Of a stretch of DNA of 64,000 bases, positions 1 to 7,410 are shown piece after piece. Position 1 is the stretch's first letter, and each line of letters begins with the position of its first letter. This DNA is from QHXM01 sp963697975. GTDB lineage: Bacteria; Acidobacteriota; Blastocatellia; Pyrinomonadales; Pyrinomonadaceae. The notes beneath the pieces were generated by a model. The model saw only the letters and a program-made list of their open reading frames with translations, was not told where the DNA came from and made no database searches. The position numbers were made by a program, and so were the translations under genes. The stretch is taken from positions 1,550,001-1,614,000 of the forward strand of contig OY969111.1 in NCBI GenBank assembly GCA_963697975.1, read 5' to 3'.

Positions 1-1059
1 GATCAGAAGACGCAAACGGCGACGACGAGCGCGCCCAACGGCAAGCCGCTCGCAGCGGACGAAGACCCGTCGCTCATCGGCAAACGCAAGATCAACGGCG
101 GCTTCATCAACTGGATGGCGATGGGGATGGAAAAAGAGGTCGCGCTGGGCCGTTATCTAGCCGCCGAAGTGGATAGAGAAGCGAAGTTCGTTGACGATCC
201 CATTATCACCGAGTACGTCAATCGCGTCGGCCAGAACATTGTCCTTCATTCAGACGCCAAAGTGCCCTTCACAATCAAAGTGATTGATTCCGACGAAGTC
301 AATGCCTTCGCCCTGCCCGGCGGATTTTTCTACGTCAACAAGGGCTTGATTCTGGCCGCCGACAACGAGGCGGAACTGGCGGGCGTGATGGCGCATGAAA
401 TCGCCCACGTCGCGGCGCGTCATGCCGTAGAGAATCAGGCGAAAGCTACTTTGATGGATTACGGGATGCTGGCCGGTTCGATTTTCCTGGGCGGCATTCC
501 CGGCCTGATCCTCAACAACGCCGGGCCGCTCGCCGCACTCCTGGGCTTCATGAAGTTTAGCCGGGGCGCGGAATCCGAAGCGGACAAGCTCGGCGTGCAG
601 TATCTCTACGCAGCCGGTTACGACCCGAACGCGCTGGCGACCATGTTCGAGAAACTCGCGGCGAAGAACAAGAAGAAGCCGGGATTCATCTCGAAAGCGT
701 TCGCCTCGCACCCGCAGCCGCCGGAGAGACGCTCAGCATCGCTCACGCTCGTGGCGCGTTTTCCTGAGCGCGAAGAGTACACCATCAGCACTTCTGAATT
801 TCAGAAGGTCAAGGCTCGCTTGATGAGGATGTCCAACGCGAAAGCCTCGACCGCTGGCAACATCGCCGCTGGTGAGGACGGAACGCCCGGACGCCCGACT
901 CTGAAGCGTCGGCAGCCGCCTGCGCCCGACGGGACAACGGGAACATCGGACAGCACGACTGCTCCGACCGACAAGAAACCGACTGATCCGCCGAAGCTGA
1001 AGCGCAACACGGGCGACGATCCGAACAATCAGACCTCGACGCCTAAGTCAACGCCGTAA
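1..1059 (+). CDS. M48 family zinc metalloprotease, 5'-truncated by the window edge
   Basis: The frame is open from base 1, so the N-terminus lies outside the window; an internal Met is at 115. Numbering from that Met, the zinc-binding HEIAH is at about 94-98 and the third ligand is expected in ESEAD at about 153-157, the M48 arrangement of BepA/LoiP/HtpX relatives. The motif FALPGGFFYVNKG before HEXXH is typical of the family. A Pro/Thr/Lys-rich, probably disordered tail covers the last ~70 residues. Family members act in envelope protein quality control; the role here is inferred. A strong hairpin follows the stop. Confidence 0.9.
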   Translation, partial: DQKTQTATTSAPNGKPLAADEDPSLIGKRKINGGFINWMAMGMEKEVALGRYLAAEVDREAKFVDDPIITEYVNRVGQNIVLHSDAKVPFTIKVIDSDEVNAFALPGGFFYVNKGLILAADNEAELAGVMAHEIAHVAARHAVENQAKATLMDYGMLAGSIFLGGIPGLILNNAGPLAALLGFMKFSRGAESEADKLGVQYLYAAGYDPNALATMFEKLAAKNKKKPGFISKAFASHPQPPERRSASLTLVARFPEREEYTISTSEFQKVKARLMRMSNAKASTAGNIAAGEDGTPGRPTLKRRQPPAPDGTTGTSDSTTAPTDKKPTDPPKLKRNTGDDPNNQTSTPKSTP

Positions 1060-1085
1060 ATGTTAATCAAACGGGCAGAAGAAAC

Positions 1086-1123
1086 GAGAGGCTCCCGAGC
1101 AATTGAATGCTTGAGAGCCTCTC
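1086..1123 (+). terminator. Hairpin after the M48 protease gene
   Basis: A perfect 9-bp inverted repeat (GAGAGGCTC at 1086-1094 and its complement at 1115-1123) with a nested AGCA/TGCT stem inside. No T-run follows, so it is a terminator-like structure and not a classic intrinsic terminator. Confidence 0.5.
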
Positions 1124-1174
1124 AGTCTGTAAAGATCACCGTAACCTGACACCAATAAAGGTTGGGCTGACGAG

Positions 1175-1675
1175 ATGAAAACAAAACGTCAATTGATATT
1201 CCTTTGCTTCTTTATCTTCGCCTCCACCGTTTTCGCGCAGCAGGAAGCCAGCAAGTTTGACGAGATGGGGCAACTTCCCTGTGATGCGGCCAAAGCGCAT
1301 CTGGATAATTTTGCAATCCAACTGCAAAGCGATCCAACCGTGACGGGCTATATCATCTTTTATGGCGGGAAAAGTTATCACCATCTGATTTACAACAAGC
1401 GAACGAAACAGTACGTGGGAGCGCAGCTTTTGCCGAGACCCGGAGAAGCGAAAGCGCGAATTGACCAGTGGATATCTTATTTAACCGACAGTAGAGGCAT
1501 TGATAAGCGGAGATTAGAAGTGATCGATGGCGGCTATCGTGAAGAACCGACGATTGAGTATTGGCTCGTGCCGTCCGGCGCAAAGCCGCCAACGCCAACG
1601 CCGACGCTGACCGAAAAAGAGATCAAATTCAGAAAAGGCATGGTTAAAGGAAGCGAAATACGCTGCGAAGTCTGA
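1175..1675 (+). CDS. Small secreted protein of unknown function
   Basis: 166 residues beginning with a clear signal peptide (MKTKRQLIFLCFFIFASTVFAQQ region; likely cleavage after FAQ). The mature part is mixed alpha/beta by appearance, with YIIFYGGKSYHH and a later RLEVIDGGYREEPTIEYWLVP segment resembling small periplasmic proteins that often carry OmpA-like C-termini; no domain can be named. It lies alone between two hairpins. Function unknown. Confidence 0.75.
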   Translation: MKTKRQLIFLCFFIFASTVFAQQEASKFDEMGQLPCDAAKAHLDNFAIQLQSDPTVTGYIIFYGGKSYHHLIYNKRTKQYVGAQLLPRPGEAKARIDQWISYLTDSRGIDKRRLEVIDGGYREEPTIEYWLVPSGAKPPTPTPTLTEKEIKFRKGMVKGSEIRCEV

Positions 1676-1704
1676 GCCTTTGTCCTGCTTAATTGGTTTT
1701 GTAC

Positions 1705-1722
1705 TTCCACAGAAGTGTGGAA
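1705..1722 (+). terminator. Weak hairpin upstream of rplM
   Basis: A 7-bp stem (TTCCACA/TGTGGAA) with a GAAG tetraloop just after the secreted-protein gene. No T-tract follows; possible terminator. Confidence 0.3.
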
Positions 1723-1743
1723 TGCACGCTTGCCGCCTTTAAC

Positions 1744-1773
1744 TTGACAATTTTCTGAGCATTTCGGTATTCT
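1744..1773 (+). promoter_or_regulatory. Sigma-70-type promoter for rplM-rpsI
   Basis: TTGACA at 1744-1749, an 18-nt spacer and TATTCT at 1768-1773, about 40 nt upstream of the rplM start. The match to the housekeeping consensus is good and the position fits. Confidence 0.6.
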
Positions 1774-1815
1774 ACTCGTTCGCGTTTCAGACGCTTTATC
1801 CAGAGAGAGTTATCT

Positions 1816-2271
1816 ATGTCAACATACTTTCCTAGCGGCAAGGGGCTTGCCGACAATCGCAAATGGTACGTCGTTGATGCGGCGGGGCAGACGGTCGGGC
1901 GGCTGGCAACGGAAATCGCCAGCATCCTTAACGGTAAGCGCAATCCACAATGGACGCCTTTCTTAGACATGGGCGACCACGTCATCGTGATTAACGCGAG
2001 CCAGGCTGTCTTCAAGGGATCGAAGGCCGAGCAGAAGGTTTATCGCCGCCACACGCTTTATCCGGGCGGACTGCGCGAGGTCTCGGTCAAAGAGCAGTTT
2101 GAGAAGCACCCGGAGCGCATCATCGAGTCGGCGGTCAAAGGCATGCTGCCGAAGACGAAACTCGGCAAGGCGATGGCTAAGAAGTTAAAGGTCTACAGGG
2201 ACGCCAATCACCGCCACGCCGCCCAAAAGCCCGAACCCCTCGAAATCACCTCCGGCCAAATTCACGGATAA
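1816..2271 (+). CDS. rplM: 50S ribosomal protein L13
   Basis: 151 residues, close to the usual ~142-150. The family signature is intact: WYVVDAAGQTVGRLATEIA near the N-terminus, GDHVIVINA and KVYRRHTLYPGG in the centre, and the basic RIIESAVKGMLPKTKLG segment. L13 is an early-assembly protein of the large subunit binding 23S rRNA. It forms the conserved rplM-rpsI pair with the next gene 37 nt downstream. ATG preceded by a GAGAG ribosome-binding site. Confidence 0.97.
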   Translation: MSTYFPSGKGLADNRKWYVVDAAGQTVGRLATEIASILNGKRNPQWTPFLDMGDHVIVINASQAVFKGSKAEQKVYRRHTLYPGGLREVSVKEQFEKHPERIIESAVKGMLPKTKLGKAMAKKLKVYRDANHRHAAQKPEPLEITSGQIHG

Positions 2272-2308
2272 AACTTAAAGATTTAAGATTAGAAGGACAG
2301 AGAATACT

Positions 2309-2704
2309 GTGGCTGAGATTCAACAATATTACGGAACGGGACGGCGCAAAAGCTCTACGGCGCGCGTCTACTTGCGACCCGGCGCGGGCGAAGTCAAAAT
2401 CAACAAGAAGGCTTTCGAGCAGTATTTCCCGAACGAAACACTGCGGATGATTATTAGCCAGCCGTTGAAACTGACCGAGACTGTCAACAAGTTCGACATT
2501 CTCATCAACGTTGCCGGTGGCGGTCCGGCGGGACAAGCCGGAGCGATTCGTCACGGCATCACGCGCGCCCTGATGGAATTCAACGCTGACCTGCGCCCTG
2601 CCCTTAAGCACGCTGGACTGGTCACGCGCGACCCCCGTATCAAAGAGCGCAAGAAGTACGGACAGAAAGGCGCACGCAAGCGCTTCCAGTTCTCGAAGAG
2701 ATAG
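2309..2704 (+). CDS. rpsI: 30S ribosomal protein S9
   Basis: 131 residues from a GTG start. It carries YYGTGRRKSSTARVYLRPG at the N-terminus, GGGPAGQAGAIRHGITRAL in the core and the conserved basic C-terminal tail ending FQFSKR, whose last residues reach the P-site tRNA in known ribosomes. Second gene of the rplM-rpsI unit. A heptamer-word hairpin starts 6 nt after the stop. Confidence 0.97.
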   Translation: MAEIQQYYGTGRRKSSTARVYLRPGAGEVKINKKAFEQYFPNETLRMIISQPLKLTETVNKFDILINVAGGGPAGQAGAIRHGITRALMEFNADLRPALKHAGLVTRDPRIKERKKYGQKGARKRFQFSKR

Positions 2705-2710
2705 TAATAC

Positions 2711-2785
2711 GTGATAGGTAATGGGTGATAGGCGATAGGAGAAAACCAAGTTCTTTCTTATCACCTATCACCTATCGCCCATCAC
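2711..2785. repeat. Heptamer-word hairpin, GTGATAG family
   Basis: Left arm 2711-2740 is a tandem of GTGATAG-like words; right arm 2758-2785 is the complementary tandem; the loop is AT-rich. It lies between rpsI and rpsB. Confidence 0.85.
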
Positions 2786-2893
2786 CGCTTTTAGTCCATT
2801 GTCGCTTTGCCTTGATTGGTTGCTTTCCATTGGGAAAGTCACTGTGGCGGCGGCGAGTACATTAAACCAATTCACTGAGAAGGAGATTTACTT

Positions 2894-3982
2894 TTGGCTT
2901 CGGTTACGATGAAAGAATTGCTGGAGGCTGGCGTACATTTCGGCCACCAGATCAGGCGCTGGAATCCGAAAATGAAGGAATACATTTTCGGCGAGCGCAA
3001 CGGCATTTACATCATTGATCTACAAAAGACGCAGCGCATGTTTCGTGACGCCATCCAATTTGTCACCAACATGGTGGGCGAAGATCGCGGCAAGACCGTG
3101 CTCTTTGTCGGCACGAAGCGTCAGGCGCAGGACGCTATCCGCGAAGAAGCTGAGCGAGCCGGGATGTACTACATCAATCAACGCTGGCTCGGCGGTCTGC
3201 TGACAAACTTCCAGACTGTTCAGAAATCCATCAAGCGGCTCAAAGACCTTGAAGCGATGCAAACCGACGGTCGCGCCGAGAAGCTGACGAAGAAAGAGAA
3301 CATCAAGCTCGACCGCGAGCGCGAGAGTCTCAACAAGAATCTTTCCGGCATCAAGACGATGACGCGTCTTCCAGACATCGTCTTCATCATTGACGTTCGT
3401 AAAGAAGAGATTGCCGTCGCTGAAGCGAATCGTCTGGGCATTCCGGTCGTCGCGGTGGTTGACACAAACTGTTCGCCCGAAGGAATTGACTACATCATTC
3501 CCGGCAACGACGACGCGTTGCGCGCCGTCCGCCTCTTTGCTTCACGCATCGCCGACGCCGTGATGGAAGGCCAGCAGATGATCGCCGAAGGCGCGGAAGC
3601 TGCTGCTGAAGGCGACGCCGCACAGGCACAAACGGCGGAAGGTGATGGCGACATTGCTGGAAAACCGCGCCGACCCGCAAGCGCGAACGCAGACAATACC
3701 GGCAACGTGACGACGAGTGCTGACTCCGGACGCGAAGCTGAAAAGGCTACAGACACGGGAGCGGCTGCGCCTTCTGCGGAGACGCAAACTTCTGTTCCCG
3801 GCAACCAGGGCTTCGGCACTACGGGCCAGCAACCCGACAGCATCGGCGACCACCCGCAGGCGGGAACCGGCGCACCTGTGGCCGGAGCATCCGGCGGCGG
3901 TGACGAAGCTGAATCACGTCCCCAGTCGTCCGCCGAGCAGGACAAGGGCGCGGAAGCCGAATCGGTCGGCGTCGCAAGCTAA
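2894..3982 (+). CDS. rpsB: 30S ribosomal protein S2 with a long C-terminal extension
   Basis: 362 residues, about 100-120 longer than typical S2. TTG start preceded by AAGGAGA at the right distance; the start is chosen because canonical S2 begins M-x-x-V-T-M-K-x-LLEAGVHFGH. The core matches S2 (IFGERNGIYIIDLQKT, FVGTKRQAQDAI, RWLGGLLTNFQT, DIVFIIDVRKE, PVVAVVDTNCSPEGIDY, IPGNDDA). From about residue 235 the tail is Ala/Gly/Glu/Thr-rich, low complexity and probably disordered. Such tails on S2 occur in several phyla; function unknown. First gene of rpsB-tsf-pyrH-frr. Confidence 0.95.
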   Translation: MASVTMKELLEAGVHFGHQIRRWNPKMKEYIFGERNGIYIIDLQKTQRMFRDAIQFVTNMVGEDRGKTVLFVGTKRQAQDAIREEAERAGMYYINQRWLGGLLTNFQTVQKSIKRLKDLEAMQTDGRAEKLTKKENIKLDRERESLNKNLSGIKTMTRLPDIVFIIDVRKEEIAVAEANRLGIPVVAVVDTNCSPEGIDYIIPGNDDALRAVRLFASRIADAVMEGQQMIAEGAEAAAEGDAAQAQTAEGDGDIAGKPRRPASANADNTGNVTTSADSGREAEKATDTGAAAPSAETQTSVPGNQGFGTTGQQPDSIGDHPQAGTGAPVAGASGGGDEAESRPQSSAEQDKGAEAESVGVAS

Positions 3983-4086
3983 CGAAGATTCAACGGTCTC
4001 AATTTTACGGCGAGCGCAGTCCACAGCGCGGGGAATCCGCCGGGCTGCGCTTTGTTATGAAAAAGCCTTCAGCTTTTTCGACGATG

Positions 4087-4158
4087 ACGATAGACCATAG
4101 ACGACGGACAAGAGTAATGCCTTTGCTTTTATCGTCCATCGTCCATTGTCTATGGTCT
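4087..4158. repeat. Heptamer-word hairpin, TATGGTC family
   Basis: Left arm 4087-4110 (ATAGACCATAGACGACGG words) and right arm 4131-4158 (ATCGTCCATCGTCCATTGTC and TATGGTC) are complementary. It lies between rpsB and tsf, ending about 25 nt before the tsf start. Confidence 0.8.
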
Positions 4159-4183
4159 GATTTTAATCAGGGAGATTTTTCAA

Positions 4184-4852
4184 ATGGCAGAGATTACGGC
4201 GAGCGCCATCAAATCGGTTCGTGAGAAGACGGGCGCGGGCATGATGGAGTGCAAGAGTGCGCTGACAGAAGCGAATGGCAGTGAAGAGCAGGCTATTGAA
4301 ATCCTGCGCAAACGTGGGCTGGCATCCGCGCGCAAGAAGGAAGGCCGCATCGCGGCGGAAGGCGCTGTCGGGTCTTACATTCACATGGGCGGCAAGGTCG
4401 GCGTGCTGGTTGAAATCAACTGCGAAACTGATTTCGTCGCTCGCACGGATGAGTTCCAGCAGCTTATCAAAGACATTGCCATGCACATCGCCGCCTCCGA
4501 GCCGCGTTTTGTCTCGCGCGATGAAGTTCAAACGGACGCGCTCGACAAGGAACGGGAGATTGCACGCGCGCAGGCCAAGAATGATCCTAAAAACGCGAAC
4601 AAGCCCGATCAGGTCATTGATAAGATCGTCGAGGGACGCCTCAACAAGTTCTACGAGGAAGCCGTCCTGCTCGACCAGCCTTTCGTCAAAGACCCCGCGA
4701 AGACCATAGGGGACTTGATTCAGGAGAAAACCGCGCAGACGGGCGAGCGCATCTCAATTCGCCGTTTCACGCGTTACAAGATGGGCGAAGGTCTGGCGAA
4801 ACGCGCAGATGATTTCAGTGATGAAGTCGCCGCGCTCGCAGGCGGTAACTAA
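4184..4852 (+). CDS. tsf: Translation elongation factor Ts
   Basis: 222 residues, a shorter form than the E. coli protein. The N-terminal UBA-like domain (IKSVREKTGAGMMECKSAL, then EQAIEILRKRGLA) and the hallmark NCETDFVARTDEF are present, followed by a single compact core. EF-Ts recycles EF-Tu-GDP. It sits between rpsB and pyrH as in most bacteria. ATG with GGGAG upstream. Confidence 0.96.
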   Translation: MAEITASAIKSVREKTGAGMMECKSALTEANGSEEQAIEILRKRGLASARKKEGRIAAEGAVGSYIHMGGKVGVLVEINCETDFVARTDEFQQLIKDIAMHIAASEPRFVSRDEVQTDALDKEREIARAQAKNDPKNANKPDQVIDKIVEGRLNKFYEEAVLLDQPFVKDPAKTIGDLIQEKTAQTGERISIRRFTRYKMGEGLAKRADDFSDEVAALAGGN

Positions 4853-4858
4853 AAGGCA

Positions 4859-4933
4859 GTCCAAAGTCTAATGTCTAAAGTCCAAAGTCAATCGGGGATA
4901 CTGGGCATTAGACTTTGGACTTTGGACTTTAGA
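4859..4933. repeat. Heptamer-word hairpin, GACTTTG family, abutting the pyrH start
   Basis: Left arm 4859-4890 (GTCCAAAGTC, TCTAAAG words) begins 6 nt after the tsf stop. Right arm 4907-4933 (GACTTTGGACTTTGGACTTT) ends 3 nt before the pyrH ATG, occupying the place where a ribosome-binding site should be. Confidence 0.85.
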
Positions 4934-4936
4934 TAA

Positions 4937-5686
4937 ATGGAAGCAATCGCATCCAACGCATCCGCCCCGGCTTATCGCCGCATCCTGCTGAAAATTTCCG
5001 GCGAGGCGTTGATGGGCGCGCAAAACTACGGCATTGATGTTGATGTCGCGCACTCTGTCGCCGAAGAGATTAAGGCCGTGCGCGACCTCGGCGTTGAGAT
5101 TGCCGTCGTGGTCGGTGGCGGCAACATCTTTCGCGGCGTCTCCAAGAGCGCGGGCAACATGAATCGCTCCAGCGCCGATTATATCGGAATGCTGGCGACG
5201 ATTATGAACGCGGTCGTGCTTCAGGATGCACTCGAAAAGCAAGGCGTTTTTACGCGCGTCATGTCAGCCATAGAGATTCCGCAGCTTGCAGAGCCTTTCA
5301 TCCGGCGGCGCGCCATTCGCCATCTCGAAAAGGGGCGCGTCGTCATCTTCGCTGCGGGCACGGGCAATCCTTATTTCACGACAGATTCGGCGGCGGCTCT
5401 GCGAGCGCTTGAGATCAAAGCCAACGTGATTCTCAAGGCTACCAAAGTCGAAGGCATCTACAGCGCAGACCCGATGAAAGACGAAACGGCGACACGCTTT
5501 GAGTGCATCACGTATCAGGAAGTTCTCGAAAAACAGTTGAAGGTGATGGACGCGTCGGCCATCAGCCTGTGCATGGACAACAATCTCCCCATCGTCGTCT
5601 TTAACATGCGAACACACGGCAACATCATGCGCGTCGCGACCGGCGAAGAAGGCGTCGGCACACGCGTCTGCGTCGAAAAGCCGTGA
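4937..5686 (+). CDS. pyrH: Uridylate kinase (UMP kinase)
   Basis: 249 residues of the amino-acid kinase fold. Motifs: YRRILLKISGEALMG near the N-terminus, VVVGGGNIFRG (nucleotide loop), DYIGMLATIMNA, FAAGTGNPYFTTDSAAALRA and ILKATKVEGIYSADP. It phosphorylates UMP to UDP in pyrimidine nucleotide synthesis. The first ~13 residues before YRRILLK look like a short extension, but no better start is visible. No ordinary Shine-Dalgarno is seen because the start region is formed by a repeat arm; the stop codon lies in the next repeat arm. Confidence 0.95.
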   Translation: MEAIASNASAPAYRRILLKISGEALMGAQNYGIDVDVAHSVAEEIKAVRDLGVEIAVVVGGGNIFRGVSKSAGNMNRSSADYIGMLATIMNAVVLQDALEKQGVFTRVMSAIEIPQLAEPFIRRRAIRHLEKGRVVIFAAGTGNPYFTTDSAAALRALEIKANVILKATKVEGIYSADPMKDETATRFECITYQEVLEKQLKVMDASAISLCMDNNLPIVVFNMRTHGNIMRVATGEEGVGTRVCVEKP

Positions 5687-5760
5687 TAAGTGATGGGTGA
5701 TAGGTGATAAGAGAAAACATGTTGCTTTTTCTTATCACCTATCACCCATCACTTATCACT
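5683..5760. repeat. Heptamer-word hairpin, GTGATAG family, perfect 29-bp arms, containing the pyrH stop
   Basis: The left arm starting at 5683 and the right arm 5731-5760 are perfectly complementary over 29 bp (words GTGATAA, GTGATGG, GTGATAG, GTGATAA). The pyrH TGA at 5684-5686 is inside the left arm. frr starts 25 nt after the right arm. Confidence 0.9.
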
Positions 5761-5784
5761 TAAAATTTTTCGGAGAAAAATTTT

Positions 5785-6345
5785 ATGACTGAGAAAGCTG
5801 TCAGCAATGAAGCGCGACCGCGAATGGAAGCGGTGATTGAGGATGTGAAGCGCAAACTGGCGACCGTCAGAACGGGGCGCGCAGCCGTGAGCCTGCTCGA
5901 CAATGTGATGGTCGAGTATTACGGCACGCCGACGCCGCTCAGCCAGATGGCGAGCGTCCATGTGCCAGAGCCGCAGATGCTCACCGTTCAGCCCTGGGAT
6001 CAAACGCAGCTTGGCGCAATCGAAAAGGCCATCCGCGCTGCCGACCTCGGTCTTAATCCATCAAACGACGGCAAGCTCGTTCGCATTCCGATTCCGGCGC
6101 TCACGGAAGAACGCCGCAAGCAACTTGCCAAGCAGGTGCATGACATCGCCGAAGAGCATCGCACGGCGGTTCGCAACATCCGCCGCGATTCCAATGATCG
6201 TTTGAAGAAAATGCTCAAGGATAAAACCATCTCGGAAGACAACGAGCGCGACGGGCTGGATGAAATTCAGAAGCTGACCAACACCTACATCGGCAAGATT
6301 GACGAATTGATGAAGACCAAAGAGACCGAAATCATGAGCGTCTAG
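5785..6345 (+). CDS. frr: Ribosome recycling factor
   Basis: 186 residues, standard length. Conserved RRF segments: VKRKLATVRTGRAAVSLLDN, VEYYGTPTPLSQMASV, VQPWDQTQLGAIEKAIRAAD, LGLNPSNDGKLVRIPIPALTEERRKQL. It releases ribosomes after termination together with EF-G. Last gene of the rpsB-tsf-pyrH-frr cluster; it converges on a minus-strand acetyltransferase gene with a hairpin between them. Confidence 0.97.
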   Translation: MTEKAVSNEARPRMEAVIEDVKRKLATVRTGRAAVSLLDNVMVEYYGTPTPLSQMASVHVPEPQMLTVQPWDQTQLGAIEKAIRAADLGLNPSNDGKLVRIPIPALTEERRKQLAKQVHDIAEEHRTAVRNIRRDSNDRLKKMLKDKTISEDNERDGLDEIQKLTNTYIGKIDELMKTKETEIMSV

Positions 6346-6361
6346 GTCGAGAATAAAATCA

Positions 6362-6425
6362 ACCACAAAGGCACAAAGCCACTAAGAGGAAACTTAATTC
6401 CTTAGTGGCTTTGTGCTTTTGTGGT
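6362..6425. terminator. Short-word hairpin, CACAAAG family, between convergent genes
   Basis: 25-bp arms at 6362-6386 and 6401-6425 match at 24 of 25 positions. The words CACAAAG/GCACAAAG repeat at 7-8 nt. It sits between convergent frr and the GNAT gene, so a bidirectional terminator is likely. Confidence 0.75.
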
Positions 6426-6440
6426 AAGTGATTATCGGGC

Positions 6441-7355
6441 TTAATTCTGTTGCAGGAAAATCGTATCGTAAGTAGAGGTGGACTTGAATCCGGCCTTCCG
6501 GTAGAAGGCGTGCGCCGCCACGTTCTGTTCGTTAACGAGGAGGCAGAGCGCTGAGGTGCGCCGCATCAGGGTTTGGCTTAACTGTGAGAGACAACGCAAG
6601 CCATGTCCTTTCGCGCGCTGCTCCCGGCTAACGTAGATGCCTTCCAGATAGATAACTTCAGGCGTTTCGGCTAACACGTCCGTCTTGAAGATCAATTTGC
6701 CGTCTTCTACCAACACCCACACTCGCCCTTGTTCGATACGGCGCACGCAACGCTTGCGAAACCCTTCAGGGTCTTTCACTAGCGGATTGACGCCGCTCTC
6801 TTCTTCGGCCATTGCAGCCTGCACGGGCAGGATTAACTCAAGGTCATTCATGGTAGCTAAGCGCAATCCCTGAACTTCAGATTGAGCTTCAACGACGGAA
6901 CGCAACTCGAACAGCAGTTCGCGGCAAGCGAGCCGTTTTTGTTGCCCGTCCTCAGAATAATAGTTCCAGAACTCTTCAATTCTTTCCTGCTCGCCCATAA
7001 TCAAATGAGTATTAGAGAACTCCTGCGCCCGGAGCGCGAGAGCTTCAAGGGCGCGGTCGGTGCGAGTCTCGACGAGCGTTGCGTGCCCAATCAGGGCGAC
7101 GCCTTCCAGCCGCCCTGCGGCGTTGCGATAGCCGTAGAAAGAGCCACGATTGAGCGGGCTATTCAACCCGTTGTCGCGGATGAAGCCTCGCAGGTTGACC
7201 GTATGAACCGGACGGGACGCCAGGAACGCAAGGGCTTCCGCCGCATCTTCGCAAGTGCTCAACTGCGCCGTCGAACCGCTGCCCGGAGCCGAGGGACACG
7301 GCCAAAAGCCGCTGGCATTTATTCTGGCTGGCATGTTGGTTGAGTACATGGTCAC
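6441..7355 (-). CDS. GNAT family N-acetyltransferase
   Basis: 304 residues. The C-terminal half carries the GNAT acetyl-CoA signature: IYLEGIYVSREQRAKGHG (Q/R-x-x-G-x-G equivalent) followed by LLVNEQNVAAHAFYRKAGF. The N-terminal half resembles the DUF4081-type domain often fused to this acetyltransferase. The substrate cannot be told. The first 8-12 residues contain several possible Met starts. Monocistronic; converges with frr. Confidence 0.85.
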   Translation of the reverse strand: MTMYSTNMPARINASGFWPCPSAPGSGSTAQLSTCEDAAEALAFLASRPVHTVNLRGFIRDNGLNSPLNRGSFYGYRNAAGRLEGVALIGHATLVETRTDRALEALALRAQEFSNTHLIMGEQERIEEFWNYYSEDGQQKRLACRELLFELRSVVEAQSEVQGLRLATMNDLELILPVQAAMAEEESGVNPLVKDPEGFRKRCVRRIEQGRVWVLVEDGKLIFKTDVLAETPEVIYLEGIYVSREQRAKGHGLRCLSQLSQTLMRRTSALCLLVNEQNVAAHAFYRKAGFKSTSTYDTIFLQQN

Positions 7356-7410
7356 TCTTGTCTCTCTTAATGGTCAGGAAAACGGGAAAGGCTTCCGAGC
7401 GCCTCTCGCA

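Noticed and set aside
3490..3945. Long minus-strand frames opposite the rpsB tail
   Set aside because: Shadow of the Ala/Gly-rich S2 extension; no ribosome site and no domain.
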